Assembly: GCA_035236585.1 (NCBI GenBank)
Contig: CP141126.1
Coordinates: 12,537,001 to 12,601,000 of the forward strand
DNA: 64,000 bases
Source: Warburgia ugandensis
Lineage: Eukaryota > Streptophyta > Magnoliopsida > Canellales > Canellaceae
Reading direction: 5' to 3'
Shown here one piece after another: positions 47,301 through 61,533 of this stretch (its first letter is position 1; each line of letters begins with the position of its first letter). The notes under the pieces were generated by a model, which made no database searches, was not told the DNA's origin, and worked only from the letters and a program-made list of their open reading frames with translations. The position numbers and the translations under genes were made by a program.

Positions 47301-47847
47301 TAGAAAAGCCTCAAAATGACAAAGGGTTTCATCAGCTCAGAACCCTTGAACAAAAAAAAGTCCTAACCACATATAATTCATCATATTTGAAGAGATACAC
47401 TACAAATTTTACAAAGTTAAGCCTCGATTTTGTTTCCACCATAATCATCACAAGTCAAAACCAAGAGAACCCTAATGATGATTGGCATTTACTTCTAGAT
47501 ATCTCATTTTTTAAGAATTCTAAAGGAATTTAGCCAAAAGGTCATGCACTATCAAGAGAATTAAAAATACTAAACAAAGGCAGAAAGACCAAGTGGTTGC
47601 ATGACTCGTGTTCATGTGACCACATGACCCACTTTGTGAGTTACAACATGTGGATAGGTGTTCCCTTATGGAACAATTCACACTGTGGCTACGTGACCTA
47701 AAAAGTAGGTGTTCAGCTGCAAGACCTAGAGGCAAGGACATGCACTCCCTTCCACAAGATGATGAAAGCTTCCAAATGATGACATGTGAATGAGACCACA
47801 TGACTCAGGTCCACCTTATGAATCAACTTCATGGTGCTACATGACTT

Positions 47848-49635
47848 AGGACATCATCATCATCATAATCTAGGCCTTATCCCAATTAGGGGTTGCCCAC
47901 ACAAATCTTGTTCCTTCATTCCCCTCTATTAAGTGTCATAGATTCATTCATTTCAAAAGTTTTTTAAATCTATTCTCACCACTTCTATCTACGTTCTTTT
48001 GGGCCTTCTCCTTGACCTTTTAGAGCCTTTCACTTGGATCAACTCACTTCTTCTAATGGTGTTAGTTTTTGTCTCTGTTGGACATGCCCAAAGCATCTAA
48101 GTCTACCCTCCCTCATCTTGTTACCTATTGTAGCTACTCCTAAATTTCCTCTAATGTTTTCATTTTTAATTCTATCAACTTTTTTTGTCTTGCCACTCAT
48201 TCATCTCAGCATACTCATTTCAGCTATGCATTTCCTATGTACATGTTATTCATTAAATACACAACAAAATCTAATCCACAAAGCATGGCTAGCCTTATAA
48301 CCATCTTATAGAATTTTTCTTTTTGTTTAAGTGGCACCTACTGAGCATACAAAATACCAAAGGAACATCTCTATTTGTTTGGTTTCTCTAGTTAACATCC
48401 CTCTCAATCTCTTTGTTTTCATGAATTATCAATCCTAAGTACTGAAACTGGTCTTTTTTAAGTATTTCTCAATTAACAATCTTTATTGATGCTTCACTCT
48501 CAATCTCTCCTTACTAAAATTGCATTCCATATACTCTGTCTTAGTTTTGCGAATTTTAAATCCTTCATACTCTATAGCATCTCTCCACAAATCTAGCTTT
48601 GTGTTTGCCCTGTCTCTTATCTAATTAATCAAAACTATATCATCTGCAAATAATATGTATCATTGAATCTCCTTGTATGGATGTTTTGTTAACTCATTAA
48701 TAACCAATGTGAAAAGGTATTGGCTCAATGCTAATTCTTGGTGCAACCTTGTAATAATAGGAAAATTATTGTTCTCTCTACTAGTGGTCTTAAAATTTAT
48801 TATAACTCCCTCATATATATCCTTAATTATGTTTATATACCCATGTGAAATCCTTTTCTTGCCCAACACCCACCATATTAACTCTTTACAGACCCTATTA
48901 TAAGCTTTATCTAATATGAACATAGCCTCCATACTAGCTCTCCTACATATGAAACCAAACTAATTTTTTAATGCACACATCTCATGATGTAGCCTTTTCT
49001 CAATCACTCTTTCCAAAAGTTTCATGGAATGACTCATAAATTTAATTCTACGATAATTAGTGTAACTCTATATATCACCTTTATTCTTATGAATTGGAAT
49101 GAGAAAGCTTTTCCTCAATTCATTTGCTATTTTCTTCGAGTTTACAATCTTGTAAAATGAATTTGTTAACCAAACTATACCAATATCTCCCATTTACGTC
49201 CAAAACCTTTATAGGTATATACCATTTGGTCCTATGGCCTTTTTAGATTTCATCTTTTTCAATGCATCTTTCACTTCAAGTATCATAATCCTATGGTCAT
49301 ATCTATATAGTCTAGCATTTTTTAGGTTTATAGTTCTTTCAATGTCTATATTCTTGGGACAATTGTCATTTAACAATGTTGGAAGTTACATTTCCATTTT
49401 TAATTGACATCATCATCTTTGACTAGTACTCTTTGGCCATCACTTTTAATTCATTTAATGAGATCTAAGTCCTTCCTCTTCTATTCTCTTTTTTTTTGCA
49501 AGTTTGAACACATTTTTCTCTACTTTTATTTATCCTAATTTATTATAAAGATCATCATATGCCTTGAATTTAGTCTTACTTACTACTCACTTAGCAACCT
49601 TTTTAGCATCCTTATATTGCTTAAAGCATTCATTA
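47848..49635 (-). mobile_element. Second RTE LINE, 3' part (minus strand)
   Basis: Read on the minus strand this matches the C-terminal and reverse-transcriptase half of the LINE at 20433-23679. Its tail of ATC repeats and GGATAAGG-like end lie at 47848-47885, then the GRRPKRT-like region, then the polymerase with LFADD near 48650 and ILDKAYNRVCKELIW near 48890. Frames are broken. It continues at 54280 after a 4.64 kb insertion. Confidence 0.85.
48660..48932 (-). pseudogene. Reverse transcriptase fragment of the second RTE LINE
   Basis: A 90-codon frame with FILDKAYNRVCKELIWWVLG and RLHQELALSQYLFTLVINEL. It corresponds to DLEKAYDRVPKELIW and GLHQGSALSPYLF in the first LINE. The catalytic-motif Asp of AYDRV is Asn here. 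A stop precedes the FADD motif. Confidence 0.85.
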
Positions 49636-52600
49636 TGTAATGGCCCACATTTTTTAGAAATAAAAAAAATGTTATATTTATAAATTAGGAAAATTTTTAA
49701 GTAAATTGTTGATTATTAATGTGTAAAACCGAGTTGAAATAAAGCATAAATAAATTTTCTAATTATGACTCATTAAATAAATTTTGTGTAATTAGAATAT
49801 AAGTGATAATAAGACTTTAATTTGGAAAGACTTGACGTGCTAAGCTAAGTGTAGCTAAGCGATCCCAAGTACAACTTGTTAAGGTGGGATTTGCACTTCA
49901 AGTCACCTCCTTAACAAACAAAATGGAATGAATGTTAGAAGCGACTGATGAGTGAGAGCACCACGAAGAGCAATTTCTCAACACTTCTAATAATATGCCC
50001 TTAGAAAAAATGACAGCCGAGTGCGTAGAGCAACTTCTTGCGGGTAGGAGTTTCAAAAAAATGAACTTCGTACAGAGCATATCGAAGGAAGATGAGCAAT
50101 GTTATTTTATTAATTATCTATTTAATTATTATGAATTTTACATGTGGACAAATCATATAAGGAAACCCATATGGTGAAGGATGGTTTCCGTATGAACAAA
50201 ACATGTAAAAATATTATTATCAAAGCATGAGTTTGAGTAAACCATTGGACGATAATCCAAAGGTTATAAAATAAAAGAGACGAAGAGAGAAGAGTTACAA
50301 ATTTGAACCATTGGATGATAATCCAATGGTTGAGAATAAATAAAGAAATTAATGTTAGGAGAGTTACAAACCTGTAATCAATTGGAAAATGAACACATGC
50401 TAAGAATCCAAAAACGTAAACAACTTTAATGATAAAGGCTTTACAAAGGAAAACTTTTATAAAAGAGATCTTGAGATAGGAAACTAAACCTTTTCAAGCG
50501 TGAAATAGATAGAGAAAAAAGGAGTGCGAGAAACAAAGAGAGAAAAGAGAAAAAGAAAGAGAAGATAGGAGGAAAAGCTTAGATCTTGAGTTTTTCCTTA
50601 GATCACTTAGAAGTAGAGGGATTGGGTTGAAAGAAACTGCACTTTGAGGTAGGGGATCTTGAACTAGAAAAAACAGAAAGATACCAAAATTTTACCGTTG
50701 ATTTTGATATGAAACGGTATGAAAATTTGTGTTTATGACTTTATTTTAATTGGACACCCAATTGTTGTATTTTGCATATTTTGATTTACTAGCAAGTTAG
50801 CTAATTATTTATGTGTCAAAATCTTGTTTTACAACTTGAAATTGATGCATGATTCATGGATGAAATTGATGTATATGTTTTCTTGAAAATTGAATGGCAT
50901 GAATTGTTTTTCTTTAGTTTATTGCATGAAACTTTAATAAACCATTATTTTATGATCCGTGATCTATCTAGGCATTTTAAATTAAACATTGGATTTTTTT
51001 ATTTAAAACTTGTACATATATTTTATTAGCATGTTGTTGTAAGGTTGTAAATTATTTGGATGGATTGTCCTAATCTAGATGTGCATGATGCTGGAAATTA
51101 TGGATGTATCATTGATCCTTTTATTTTCTTGTTCACATGTACAATATGATGGCATTAGAACTAAATTATTAATTTAATCCATGTACCATGCACTAAGCCA
51201 TGCGTAAAATGTGCTGAGTTCATGCTTGGAGGGTGGTGTATGGAATTATATTAGCTAGCCATGGTCATGCACGTAATACCAATTTAGTGACATTGATTAA
51301 ACATATAACATCAAACAGCCTATTAGTAATTAGATGAATAAAACAAGAATAGTGCCAGTTACCCTATACACCCACTAATGTCTATTACTAGAACTATTAG
51401 AAGTAACCAACTGTTCTAAACCATGTTAGGTACATGATGCATGAGATGTAACAATCATATCATGCATCCAAGAAAAGTTTAGACACACAGACCACTAGAT
51501 TCCAGCCACAACAAGTAATTAATTGGGCTCTCTTGCATGATATTTCATATAAGAATTACATGTATTGTGAGCCAAATTTTGTTTAAATACATGATCTATC
51601 ATATTAAGCTTTAACACACTAGACTATTGAATACCAAATTTCTTATAGGTATCTAGTAGCTATAGGCATATGACACCTAAAATCCAACATTTTATCATAC
51701 ATCATGTGAGGCTTAGATGCAAAATACCTTGGATTTTTCAGTAGCGCCGTGCATCACTTAGATTCAATTCTATGGCTTATTGATTAATACACAAAATTTG
51801 GTAAAGACATGAGTATCATCAATAACCAACCAAATCATTTACCTAATGACCTGCTTTGAACTTGATGATAGTACCATAAGTCATGCCATCTATAAAGACC
51901 CTATATGTTAGTATGGTGCAATTGCAACATCCATTTAGTAACTTGTAGGGTGTGCTATTATAGACTTAAAACCATATCATGAATTTAACAAGGTTGTAAT
52001 ATTTCACATATTAAAATCTATTGTTGTATGGTGCAATAATTATGATCAAGTGCAAGACATTGAATAGTTTAACAACAATAGAGTGCAAGGCATTAATCAT
52101 CCTAGCATTGGCAGGACGTAAAGCTCCATGCACCCTATTACTAGTCAGCAGTATATTGTTAATCCATCTAATAAGATCCAAAGAAAAAGCAATAAGTGTT
52201 TAAATTTAGACAAAGAAATATGATACCGTGCAAAATAATATAAATTTTATGACTTAGTATAATTTAAATAGCAATCAAACTTACAAATTTGATATATCGA
52301 AATGAAATGTAAAGTTTATTATAATGAACCTTTTACATGAACCAAATATCTTACAATATAGTTGTTATAACAAAGAATTATCAATACGACAATCCATGAA
52401 CCATGCTATGCTCATTTTGAATAGTTCACAAGTCTAGAACACAATAATTTTGTTGTATGATAATGAAGAAAATAACTAGGCTCACTGTCTAACAAATATT
52501 ACTTAGATACATAGCTTACTTGGGAGGAATGATTGTACGCATATGCATCAAGCGAAACTCATGCATGTGATGTACATGATAGAAACCATACTACACACTG

Positions 52601-54274
52601 CGTATGGATTAACTTATAAAACCTTATAATACTAGGCGCATGACACTTTAAGATTTGATACATAACATTAAATAATGTAGGGTAGAGTACATTAAGCTGG
52701 GGATGAAACTTTAAAGTGCCAAATAATGTTGGTGATATACCTCATACAAAGTCATGCCTAATACTAATATCACACCAAGTTTGACATGCATTGATCTAAC
52801 TATATTAATGACTTGGAATGTATTGTATTTTATCATGACATATGAAACGACTCATGGGGTATCAAATAAAATAATAATAATAATTTGATTTATACTTTAA
52901 AAAGGATAATTTAGATAAGTCTATTTGATATTCTGGAATATGTTTTTATTTGGAAAAAATTTGAAATTTCTAACATCTTGAATGGAGTTTAAATTTTGAA
53001 ACTTAAAATAGCATTATCATCTAAAATTTTAATTTGTTACTAAGAGAATTGTACACAATTACTTTCTAATATGAATGGAAATCCTTTTAGCATTTCTGAT
53101 TAGTTTGTTAGAATTTTCAAAATTTAACCCTAAGGGTTATATGTGTTTGAAACTAGTAAGAATGGTATATTTGCATTTATTATTAGTATGCATTCTATAT
53201 GATTTCACCCTTTTGTGCAACTGAATTTGAACAAGAAATCAGGAGACTCTTAAGAGTTGATCTTGGCTCAAGGATTTCATATGCAATGCCATGGTTGCTA
53301 TGCTAGGAAGTCAGTTGACCGCTTTCTAAATAGGTAATAGCCTATGGTAGGCTTATTTGATAAGGATAAATTACATGGGAGGACTACCTTATATATGATT
53401 GATTCGACTATCCCATGTAGTTAGTGTAGTATCCACAGACGAGCATAGGTCAATAGTTAGGTTTTACTTCATGCTGAGTCAAGCTTCTATTTTGTTTAGA
53501 CATGGGTTGACATGTCGGTTGCTCTCGATAATATTGACTAATGCTTGTGGCAAGACAATAACTACCACTCAGCTATAGATTAATAATTGAATGGATTGAT
53601 TATCGAATTAATCATTCAATTAATATAGATTAAATTTGACTCAAATCTTTATATGCCTTTTATATAAATTGTGTTATCCAATATTATGTTATTTTGATTA
53701 TTATATAACTGTTTGATATGAATTGAGATGTCTCGATGTGATAATGACATGTTTAATAATACTTGTATACACTTTCAAATTAAAAAAAAAAAAAACCTTA
53801 CATAGCATGATTTTTAGAGTTTTTGGCTGGTTTTAGATTCTCTACTAGGTAATTTATATTACTCCCCAAACCACCCCACAGGTGAAGGCAGAAGGAAAAG
53901 CTTGAGATGACGTGCAGGAAATTGAGTAAACAAGGAGTTTCAAAGTATGAAGAACTAGAAACAGTTGTACTTTATTTGAAGACTTTAGTCAATTTGTAAT
54001 AAATTATAATATTTGGACTTTATATTGTGATTTATCTTAGTAGTGTTTAAGTTGTGATTAGTAGATTTGACTGGCTGAAAAAGATGAAATATTCCTTTGA
54101 AATATATTGTGGAGATTTATTTGACGTACTTAGGCCAGAAGTAGTTAAAATCTATTACTATATGTAGAGTTGTATATAAAAAGTTTATAAAAAAAAAAAA
54201 AAATTCAAGGATCGATCCTAACAAATTTTCAAAAATATTTAGAAAATCTATTTATAAAAACCCAAGACATCACA
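49636..54274. mobile_element. 4.64 kb TG...CA insertion splitting the second RTE LINE
   Basis: Begins TGTAATGGCCC and ends AGACATCACA, flanked by a perfect 5-bp duplication CATTA (49631-49635 and 54275-54279) placed exactly where the LINE is broken. These are LTR-retroelement features. No polymerase or gag coding and no paired terminal repeat were found, so it may be a very long solo LTR or a non-coding (LARD-like) element. It is strongly AT-rich, with purine-rich DNA after a TTTTATAAAAG motif near 50458. The middle (about 51.2-53.1 kb) may contain a further insertion that I could not delimit. Confidence 0.72.
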
Positions 54275-54279
54275 CATTA

Positions 54280-55035
54280 TTTCTAGTCCTCATCCATACT
54301 TTAAAACAAAATCTTTTCTTTCTAGTAACTTTTGCACTTTTTCACTTGACCACCAAGTTTCCTTTACTGGTTGTCTTTTACCTTTATCTACTTTTAGAAT
54401 ATCTCTTACCACTTTTTTAATGTACTCGGCCATATTAGTCCACATGATATTTACTTATATTTAATTGTTCCACTTTCCTTTTACCATTAACTTGTTTTCG
54501 AATGATGTTATCTTCTCTCCTTTTAAATTCCAATACATTTTTGAGCACCAATTAAGTTTATTCCTTTTCTTCCATCCTTTAATGTAAATATCGACAACCA
54601 TTAATCTATGTTATGTGGTTAGACTCTCATCAAGTTTCACCTTATACAATCCTTGTACAATGATCTTTCAGTATCCATAAGTAGAAAAGTGTCTCTTTGG
54701 CTTTTATATTATCCACTTTTAAAGGTCAATAAGTGCTGACCCTCTTCTTAAAAGCATGTGTTTGCTAGAGCAAGGTTATATGACAAAGCAAGAGCGAGGA
54801 TAGCTTCCCCCATCTTGTTTCTTTCTCCAACACTATGCTATCCATATTTTCTTTTCTTACATGACCATTTAAGTATACTCTTATAAATATCCCTTATATG
54901 TTGGAAATTTCTTTCATTACATCCTCTATATCTTCCCAAAATTGTCTCTTGATTCTTTCTTCTAACCCTACTTGTGGGGAATATGTACTTATAACATTTA
55001 TGATCGTCTTTCCTAAAATAAGTTTTATTAGTAAA
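54280..55035 (-). mobile_element. Second RTE LINE, upstream part (minus strand, 5' truncated)
   Basis: Continues the LINE of 47848-49635. The minus-strand reading parallels 21080-21820 of the first LINE: the GTTATAAGTACAT, TTTTGGGAAGATAT and AGTGGTCAAGTGAAA blocks occur in order. Similarity stops at about 55035, so the copy lacks the repeats and most of the endonuclease region. Confidence 0.78.
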
Positions 55036-56922
55036 AATTTTTAGCAGAACCTAACTGATAAGCAATAGTCAAATTTGAAAATAAGGAGGATCTGTCTAGA
55101 TTTAGGAAAAATAATTAATCCATAGTTCAATCAGCAACATATTAAGATTGATTGTGCATCATTTAACTTAGGAATATTATTTGGACTATACAAAGTAGTC
55201 AAAATCAAGATGTATTAAGTGATCTAGAACATAGATTGATAATCAAAGGCTAGAATTCAATTATCATGACAAGCCTTTAAGTAAGATAATTATGATTAAG
55301 GAAGATTAAATGTAAGATTATGATGATAAAGAATAATCAAAGGAAGATCTAAGATTAATAGATCAAACCTTAAAAAATGAAATGGATTATAGATCAAACT
55401 GAGATCAATGGAAACTATAAGTTAGAAGATCTAAACCATTGATTTTGATCAACAACTATGAACTGATGATGTATCAAAAAGATCATAAACCTATAAAGAT
55501 CAAGATCATCAACTTTAAAGGTGATCATAGATCAATGTCATGTATATGAAGAATTATGATTAGAAAATAGTTCAAAAACTTAGATCTAACAGATAAGAAG
55601 TCAATCTAGCCATTAGATTTATAGATAAACTATTATAATCTAAGAAAAGCTATATGTAAGAGATAGACTAGTTAAGATTAAGGAAAATAAAGAAATCTAG
55701 ACCCTTAAATGTTAACCTAAGGTCAGAATGAAATGACCAAACAAATCCTGAAAAAGGATAGATATGATCAAAGAAAGACAAATGCAAGATGATCTAAAAT
55801 TATGATAATCAAGAGATAGAAAATCACATTATATGTATATATGAATTGATAGATACACATATTTCTACGTCGATCAACATCATTAATTATTTTAATTATT
55901 GGGATTATTGCATTTGAGGTAGGTAGACCCTTAAAAATGCATTTCCTTAAATTGCAAGGCATGCGTTATAAACATGATCTTATTTAATATTATGAAATTA
56001 TAGAATTAAAATTATTCATCAAGTAAAATGATCATAAATTGGTAGGAATTTATTATTTAAAATGTCTAGTAATTTAATGAGGATGATATAATGATCTTAT
56101 GCTTAGAATTATATAATCATCATTTGAAAAGTATTTTCTAGAATTACATTATCTGCTTAAGTTAAGAAATTACATGCTTGGTACATGGGTACCATTTACA
56201 TTACATATTTATCCTTAATTAATGAGGATGATGATGTTATTATAGATTTTTATGGACAGGCAAATAGCCTGCTAGAATTATCATTATTTTTCATATGCCA
56301 TGGAGGCCTGTGAATTTTGTTTTCGATAGGTATAGGCATAGAAATACTATGCTATGACAGTTGAAGGGTTTGGCTACCCACTCTCCAAAATTGATGATGA
56401 TATGGATAACATGCCCAAAGAGAGGTTAAAAGTCGGGTGGGGCAATTATGGGAAGGCTACCACTGTGACAGCCACATTCCCCACATACAAACATGGATAT
56501 TGTATATTCCACACTTAGTATCAGTGGATTACCTTGGCAGTCATCCAAGCACTAGTGTGGATTAAGATTGTAGCATAGTAGTCGTTTATGTATTTTGCAC
56601 TATAATGCATAGCATGATGAGATGCCTTGTATAAGCTCATTATTGATGTTTCCCATGAAGCGATATTTCTTGGTAGAGGTTGGATGATTATTTACCCCAT
56701 ATATAAGGGGTATGGTTATTGAGCATAATTATTGACCCTATATGAAAGGGGTATGGTTATTTAACATGATTATGGATCCCATGTGTTAGGGCTATGGATA
56801 TTGAATCCAGTGTGGTCTAGGTGTGGATGTTGTAATATTGCTATTGAAGACATTAACTACTTTTCATAGTTTTAACAGTTTACATATATATGATATGATT
56901 ATGAATTATTGGAGAATATATT
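55036..56922. other. AT-rich unassigned DNA, probably retroelement-derived
   Basis: No coding. 55.2-55.75 kb is built from recurring GATCAA, AGATTA and AAGAT words. 56650-56800 shows short tandem copies of a GGGGTATGGTTAT motif. Layout resembles the inside of long plant LTRs, but no ends were paired. Confidence 0.4.
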
Positions 56923-57837
56923 TGTAATGACTTAGGCTTTTAGAAATAATTTTTTGAAAACTTATTGGAAAATGATTTGGATCAAAGTAGAATTTCTTTT
57001 TCTTTTCTAAAACAATTCAAAGATGTACTATATATATATTAACATTCAAAATTTCCCTTCTAAGCCCAGGTGTCTCATTAAAACTCTACATATAGTCAAA
57101 ATAATTTCATAAGAATAAGCACTATCAGGACCCACTAGTCACAACCCAAATAATCTTAAATTAAACCATAACTTAAATTAGACCAAATTCTCACATTCAT
57201 AGCAAAGTTAATTATCCCCTTACATCATTCCTCTAATTGTTCAAGGTTTTTATTATAAAAGAAATAAGTAACTAATTTCACTATCATACTTTCACTCTTC
57301 TAGTCCAAAGTTCCCATTTTGCCCCAATTTTTTAGTCCTACTAAGAAGATTGACCTGAAATTGTTGGTGGGGGTGAGTACGACTACTCTGTGGAAAATTC
57401 TAAGCCAAATAAAAATGTACAGAAAACACATGAATGCATGGAGCTAATAAGATGCTATTGATTAATCGCAATTGGTATCAAATCTCGATAATGATTTAAG
57501 CATTAAAATCCAAGATAAATTTCATAGAATATTACAATTCTCAATTAAAAAAGTACACAACATTAGAAGTTGTGCCAAATATCTGAAACATATCACATGG
57601 TATTGAACTGATCAAACAACGACATCCTACTAAGGCCATAAAGGCAAATGGTCTAAATCCCTCGAGGTTGACTAACATAACCATATATGTCAATATCATA
57701 TCTCGTCTACTATGCACGTATAGAGAACCATCATCTCCTACATATGTTCAATCATGGATACTGCACAACTTACACTAGTCCTCATGGAGGAGAATAGATC
57801 ACACTAAATGGAAGGTCCTATGACCTTCCAAACACAC

Positions 57838-58199
57838 AAAAGCCTTTACCTCAGGCAGGTATCAAATTTTCTTTTCAGAGTCTTAGTGGCCAATTGCACT
57901 CTTGGCATAGCAAACTAAAGAGGTCTTATAACTTGCTCCAAGTTAGGCTCAACTCTTATGAGTCGCCTAATTTTAAGGCTAGGAACAACTCTTTAGAATC
58001 ACCTAATTTTCATTCATTAAAAGCCTTTACCTCAGGCAGGTATCAAATTTTCTTTTCAGAGTCTTAGTGGCCAATTGCACTCTTGGCATAGCAAACTAAA
58101 GAGGTCTTATAACTTGCTCCAAGTTAGGCTCAACTCTTATGAGTCGCCTAATTTTAAGGCTAGGAACAACTCTTTAGAATCACCTAATTTTCATTCATT
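57838..58199. repeat. Exact tandem duplication, 2 x 181 bp
   Basis: The block beginning AAAAGCCTTTACCTCAGG at 57838 recurs at 58019 with no difference that I can see across 181 bp. It is either a very recent duplication or an assembly artefact. Confidence 0.9.
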
Positions 58200-60565
58200 A
58201 AAACATTTCACATCTCTCATGAAAATTCACATGGAGTCATGTTCAATTCACACATGACTACAAAGAGTCCTTGAAATAGTGCTACTGCACTCTTATTATG
58301 CAATCAAACAGATGCTCCTTAGAGCAAAATCTCAAATCTCGATTAACCCTTTAGGACAAATAATGCATAAAGCATTTCAATTGTGACATCTCATACATAC
58401 GAGTGCACATGCACTTAAAAGAAATATTTAGAAAATCAAGCATATGATGAATATATCTTTTCCTTAATCATCGCACATAATGTCATAAAAATTTTCTTGT
58501 ATAAAAAAAATGTCCTAAAAGAGGACTCTTATGCACATAGTATCAACATTGCCCATGGTGCTTAGAATTTGAAATCAAGGGTGCACATGTTCTAAATCAA
58601 GGGGTCAATAGTGTGCAAAGGTATTTGATCAATTACTCAATAATGCATAAACTATCAAGATCAACAACTCAAGAGTATGCAAGTAATTGGATAAGTTGCT
58701 CAATGATGAACACAATATGAGGGATGCACATGATGTTCTTAATCATGAGTCAATGGACACATGATATGTTTGCAGGCATCCTAATTCTAATGATTCAATA
58801 GACAATTGATCATTTTGTGCATAATTTTGGAGTAAATATCTAAATGTATGAGCATGCTATTAGGCTAACATTAACATAGCACACACGAATGACTAGGCAA
58901 GGATCAATGGGTCATGGAAAGTTCCTGTACACGTGGTTTAAAACGAAGATCCAGGATAAGCATGTTTTAAATCAAATATGTGCATGTATTTAAGTAAAGT
59001 GGGTCATTCAACAAACTTGTGGACCTAATCTAAATAATTCAACAAACTCGTGTTTGTGATTTGGATTCAAGGAGTTAATCTTGTAAACAATGGTTTTGAA
59101 TAGGCAATAACTCATTATTTAACTACTCTTATTCTAGCTTGTGGGAGAGTTTGCAAGCTCTCTCTAGAGGGGGAATTAAATATGTGTGTGTACTCATCCT
59201 AAGGATGAGTTATAATTCGTTATTTCAATATTAAAATGATGCATGTGCATGGTTTTATCTTATAAATGATCATACATATTACTTGGAGCATGAGTATGAG
59301 CATGTGGGCAAGCATCTATATTGTGGGTCTTAGCATGTAAGTCCCTAAGTCATAGCAAAGCCACATGAGCATGCACTTCTACAATAGATCCTATCATGTG
59401 AGTGTTGGAATGAAATTTAAATATAAATATTAGAGGTGCATATGATCTTTGAATTTATACACAAAAGTGTACGTTTGATGGATCAATCAATTCAACATGT
59501 GCACATATAGATATGCAATTAAACTTGCACGAAATGGATCAAGTAAATAAATTGATGTGCATAGTAGAGCCAAGAAATCAATGGTTGTGCATGATAGATC
59601 TAATACTAGTTGTGGGGGCATCATATCAATAGTGCAAAAATGATTGTTAAGCATGCACTAAGATCAAGGCCAATATGTGCTCAAGGCATCAAAGGTATAA
59701 AATAACTAAGTCTTACATTAACATCAAGGACCAATAGGCACACATGATGTAGGATTGAGCAATTAAACTTGTTCGTATGAGTGATTAAGTAATAGCTAAG
59801 GTTGTTTGTGTGATAGATCTGCTTCAATGATCGAATATGCATATGCAAATCATAACATTAAGGGTGCGCATACTTTAGATCTAGCAAGGAGTGTGCTCAT
59901 GTGTTAGGTCCATAAAGTGGTGATGTCGTAATGGGTTTGAAGTTATGGATCTAAGATATGCATGATTTAGGTCAAGACTTTGAATTTGATATGCATGATT
60001 TGGATCAACTATATTATAGATGCACATGTAATTATAAGACCAAACTAAATTAGTAGTGTAAAGAAAAAAAATGTGTGTATACAAACCTCAGCTAAGTGAT
60101 TTACTAATGGGCCTTGGGCCTTAAAAGTCTAAGTGGACAAGTTCTCGCTTAGAGATTCAATGAGGTAAGCACATGGAAGTAACCTATATAATGTGCAAGT
60201 ATTTGTTCGTACAATGTGCAAGTATCTAAGATATTGTAAACATTCAAACATTTACAATATCTCAATAAGATATGCTTGATAGGGGATTTAAGAAATATAT
60301 TCAATATATCTCAAAATCAACAATTCTTTATATCCATGATATAAATCAATTATTACATTGAATAAAAAATTTATCCTTCATTCATCACATGAATTATATG
60401 TGTATACTATATATAAATAAAACTATTTAGAATCATGAATATAGTCAATATCATCAATATGATCTTATTTCCAAACTGATTTCAATTTTAACACTATGTA
60501 TTAATATATAATCATACCGTATTGGGAATCATTCTCCAATACAACATCGGTAATAACTTTTACCG

Positions 60566-60640
60566 GGCATCTCATCATGTCATAAAATAAGGCATCTCAT
60601 CATGTTATAACATAAGGCATCTTATCATGCCATAATCAAT
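60566..60640. repeat. Short tandem repeat, about 25 bp x 3
   Basis: Three successive copies of GGCATCTCATCATG followed by an AT-rich spacer ending ATAA. Confidence 0.75.
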
Positions 60641-60800
60641 TGCATCATAATGCAAAATAATCTCAAGAACTACCATGCTTGTAGTCTCAATTCGTACAAC
60701 ACGCCCAGATAACTGCTTAATACTCCACTGATACCACAGTGGAAAATACAGATATATGTTCATATGGGGGGAACCGTGGGAGGAACAAGATCCAAATCAT

Positions 60801-61533
60801 TCCTAATTATTCTTTTGATTATCCTTACATAGGATTATTTAGATCTTGTTCCTTGGATCATATTGATTAAGGTTCTAATTTATTGATCTACATTTGAATC
60901 TAATATTTATATTAATAATTGCTCCACTTGACATTTTGCCTCTCTTTGGGCACAATATCATCATCATCATAATTAGTTTTGGAGAGCGGGTGGCCAAACC
61001 CTCAAAACTCTCCTAGCATTGGCATCCCCAGGCATAAGCCTGTCTTAAAACAAAACCACAAGCCTCCATGCTTGTATGAAAAATAATATTTCATACTTAC
61101 AGACTGTGTCTGGTTATAAGAGGACATGCCTATAACTTATTTTCGTAAATTTTGGGGGTTCAACTTATATAGTTCAAATCTTCTCATTCTACCCATTAAG
61201 TAATTTCATAATTACTTAATCAATCCCTTTGTATTCATTTCCACATCATTTGTTGCTTTAAGTAATTTTATAATTACTTAATCAATCACTTTGTATTCTT
61301 AGGGTCTACATACCTTTACTTTCAACAATTCATCTTCTCATTGATCTTGATCATCATATCCTTCATATATCTATCAAATCATATGTATACAGTCATTTCT
61401 CAACTCATCTATACTTCCTAATTATTATTTTGATCATCTTTACGTAGGATAATTTGGATCTTGTTCCTTGGATCATATTGATCAAGGGTCTAATCTATTG
61501 ATCTACATTTGAATCTAAGATTTATACTACTTC
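60801..61533. repeat. Direct repeat pair of about 120 bp, 612 bp apart
   Basis: 60801-60922 and 61412-61533 share long identical stretches such as GATCTTGTTCCTTGGATCAT and GATCTACATTTGAATCTAA. Between them, ATAATTACTTAATCAATC occurs twice (near 61210 and 61272). Confidence 0.7.

Larger units (their letters stand above)
43511..47847. other. Unassigned, probably retroelement-derived region
   Basis: No reliable gene. Contains CT microsatellites (43591, 44605), a kilobase of C/T-rich DNA (about 44530-45440) whose open frames are low-complexity, and the AGTCCT-word region (46180-47300). The composition resembles LTR or leader DNA of plant retroelements, but no terminal repeats could be paired. 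Confidence 0.4.

Noticed and set aside
55768-55962. Small minus-strand frame in AT-rich DNA
   Set aside because: No motif, no neighbouring exon signals. The length is expected by chance.
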